A stretch of 64,000 nt of DNA from NCBI RefSeq assembly GCF_031455095.1, contig NZ_JAVDSB010000004.1, forward strand, positions 1 through 64,000. Reading direction: 5' to 3'. Both the position numbers and the translations under genes were made by a program. Origin of the DNA: Paenibacillus_E qinlingensis_A. GTDB lineage: Bacteria > Bacillota > Bacilli > Paenibacillales > NBRC-103111. The notes below the pieces were generated by a model, which made no database searches, had not been told where the DNA came from, and was given only the letters and a program-made list of their open reading frames with translations. This document shows positions 63,857 through 64,000 of this stretch, piece by piece. The number at the start of each line of letters is the position of its first letter. Within the stretch, counting starts at the first letter, position 1.

Positions 63857-64000
63857 TTAACTAGGAATACAAGTGATAAACTTGTCGAGATAACCATCGA
63901 ACGGGAACTCCTTGTTGGCAACTTTTTCTTTTAAAGCAGCCAAAGCTTGCTCAGCTTGATGAACCAACTCCACTGGGTACCCAAATTTAATCGTATGGGC
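63857..64000 (-). CDS. 3' end of an unidentified gene (partial)
   Basis: The frame is open from the window edge to TAA at 63857-63859, encoding a 47-residue C-terminus (FGYPVELVHQAEQALAALKE, then KVANKEFPFDGYLDKF and ITCIPS). It reads into the Nif3-like gene with a 42-bp gap and so probably belongs to the same operon. Too short to assign a family. Confidence 0.6.
   Translation of the reverse strand, partial: AHTIKFGYPVELVHQAEQALAALKEKVANKEFPFDGYLDKFITCIPS

Overview
The window looks like chromosomal DNA of a Paenibacillus-type endospore-forming Firmicute. The clues are strong AGGAGG-type ribosome binding sites, frequent TTG and GTG starts, copper-amine-oxidase-N (stalk) and S-layer-homology surface proteins, canonical Spo0A boxes, perfect Fur boxes, a PadR/HAAS-type gene pair, and many substrate-binding lipoproteins. 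This assignment is inference from sequence style; no rRNA or tRNA gene was seen.

1-9.9 kb: a 159/160-bp tandem repeat built partly from the 3' end of selO; selO itself; a three-gene operon (ferritin-like double-domain protein, TIM-barrel protein, DinB-like protein); a DUF2306 membrane protein; a CPA1 Na+/H+ antiporter; and an EcsAB-type ABC transporter. 10-15.4 kb: surface and secreted proteins with stalk domains. One is inactivated by a single in-frame stop. A possible insertion-sequence relic and an SLH-domain protein lie here too. 15.4-18.3 kb: RDD-domain protein, lipoprotein and a truncated second RDD copy, then small genes that resemble displaced toxin/immunity cassettes. One is a deaminase-like tip; another is an immunity-like gene lacking a normal start codon.

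18.3-36.5 kb is the centrepiece. A single minus-strand run encodes a complete Tad/Flp pilus machine (TadE- and TadG-like pseudopilins, two T2SSF membrane proteins, CpaB, TadZ, TadA, Flp pilin). It continues into a 1695-residue secreted propeller/PPC protein and a 2348-residue secreted protein. The latter ends in a HINT autoprocessing domain and an RNase-like toxin tip, followed by a probable immunity gene. Two consensus Spo0A boxes stand in front of the run. A Tad pilus genetically fused to a giant HINT-toxin effector is the best candidate for an under-described system.

37-47 kb: GH88 hydrolase, MFS exporter, and a sulfonate/nitrate-type ABC transporter linked to an APS-reductase-like flavoprotein and a 2x[4Fe-4S] ferredoxin. 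Two separate transcription units of this cluster begin with look-alike promoter-hairpin-terminator leaders, suggesting shared attenuation. 47-54.7 kb: GH42 beta-galactosidase, a Btr-like AraC/substrate-binding regulator with a Fur box, an SDR/TetR divergent pair, a Gfo/Idh/MocA oxidoreductase and a PPP-family phosphatase. 54.8-59.5 kb: a Fur-controlled ferric-siderophore uptake operon with a nitroreductase. 59.6-64 kb: PadR regulator plus HAAS-SEDS protein, a repetitive basic protein, a YqeK-like HD protein, a compound inverted repeat, a Nif3-like protein, and the 3' end of one more gene cut by the window edge.
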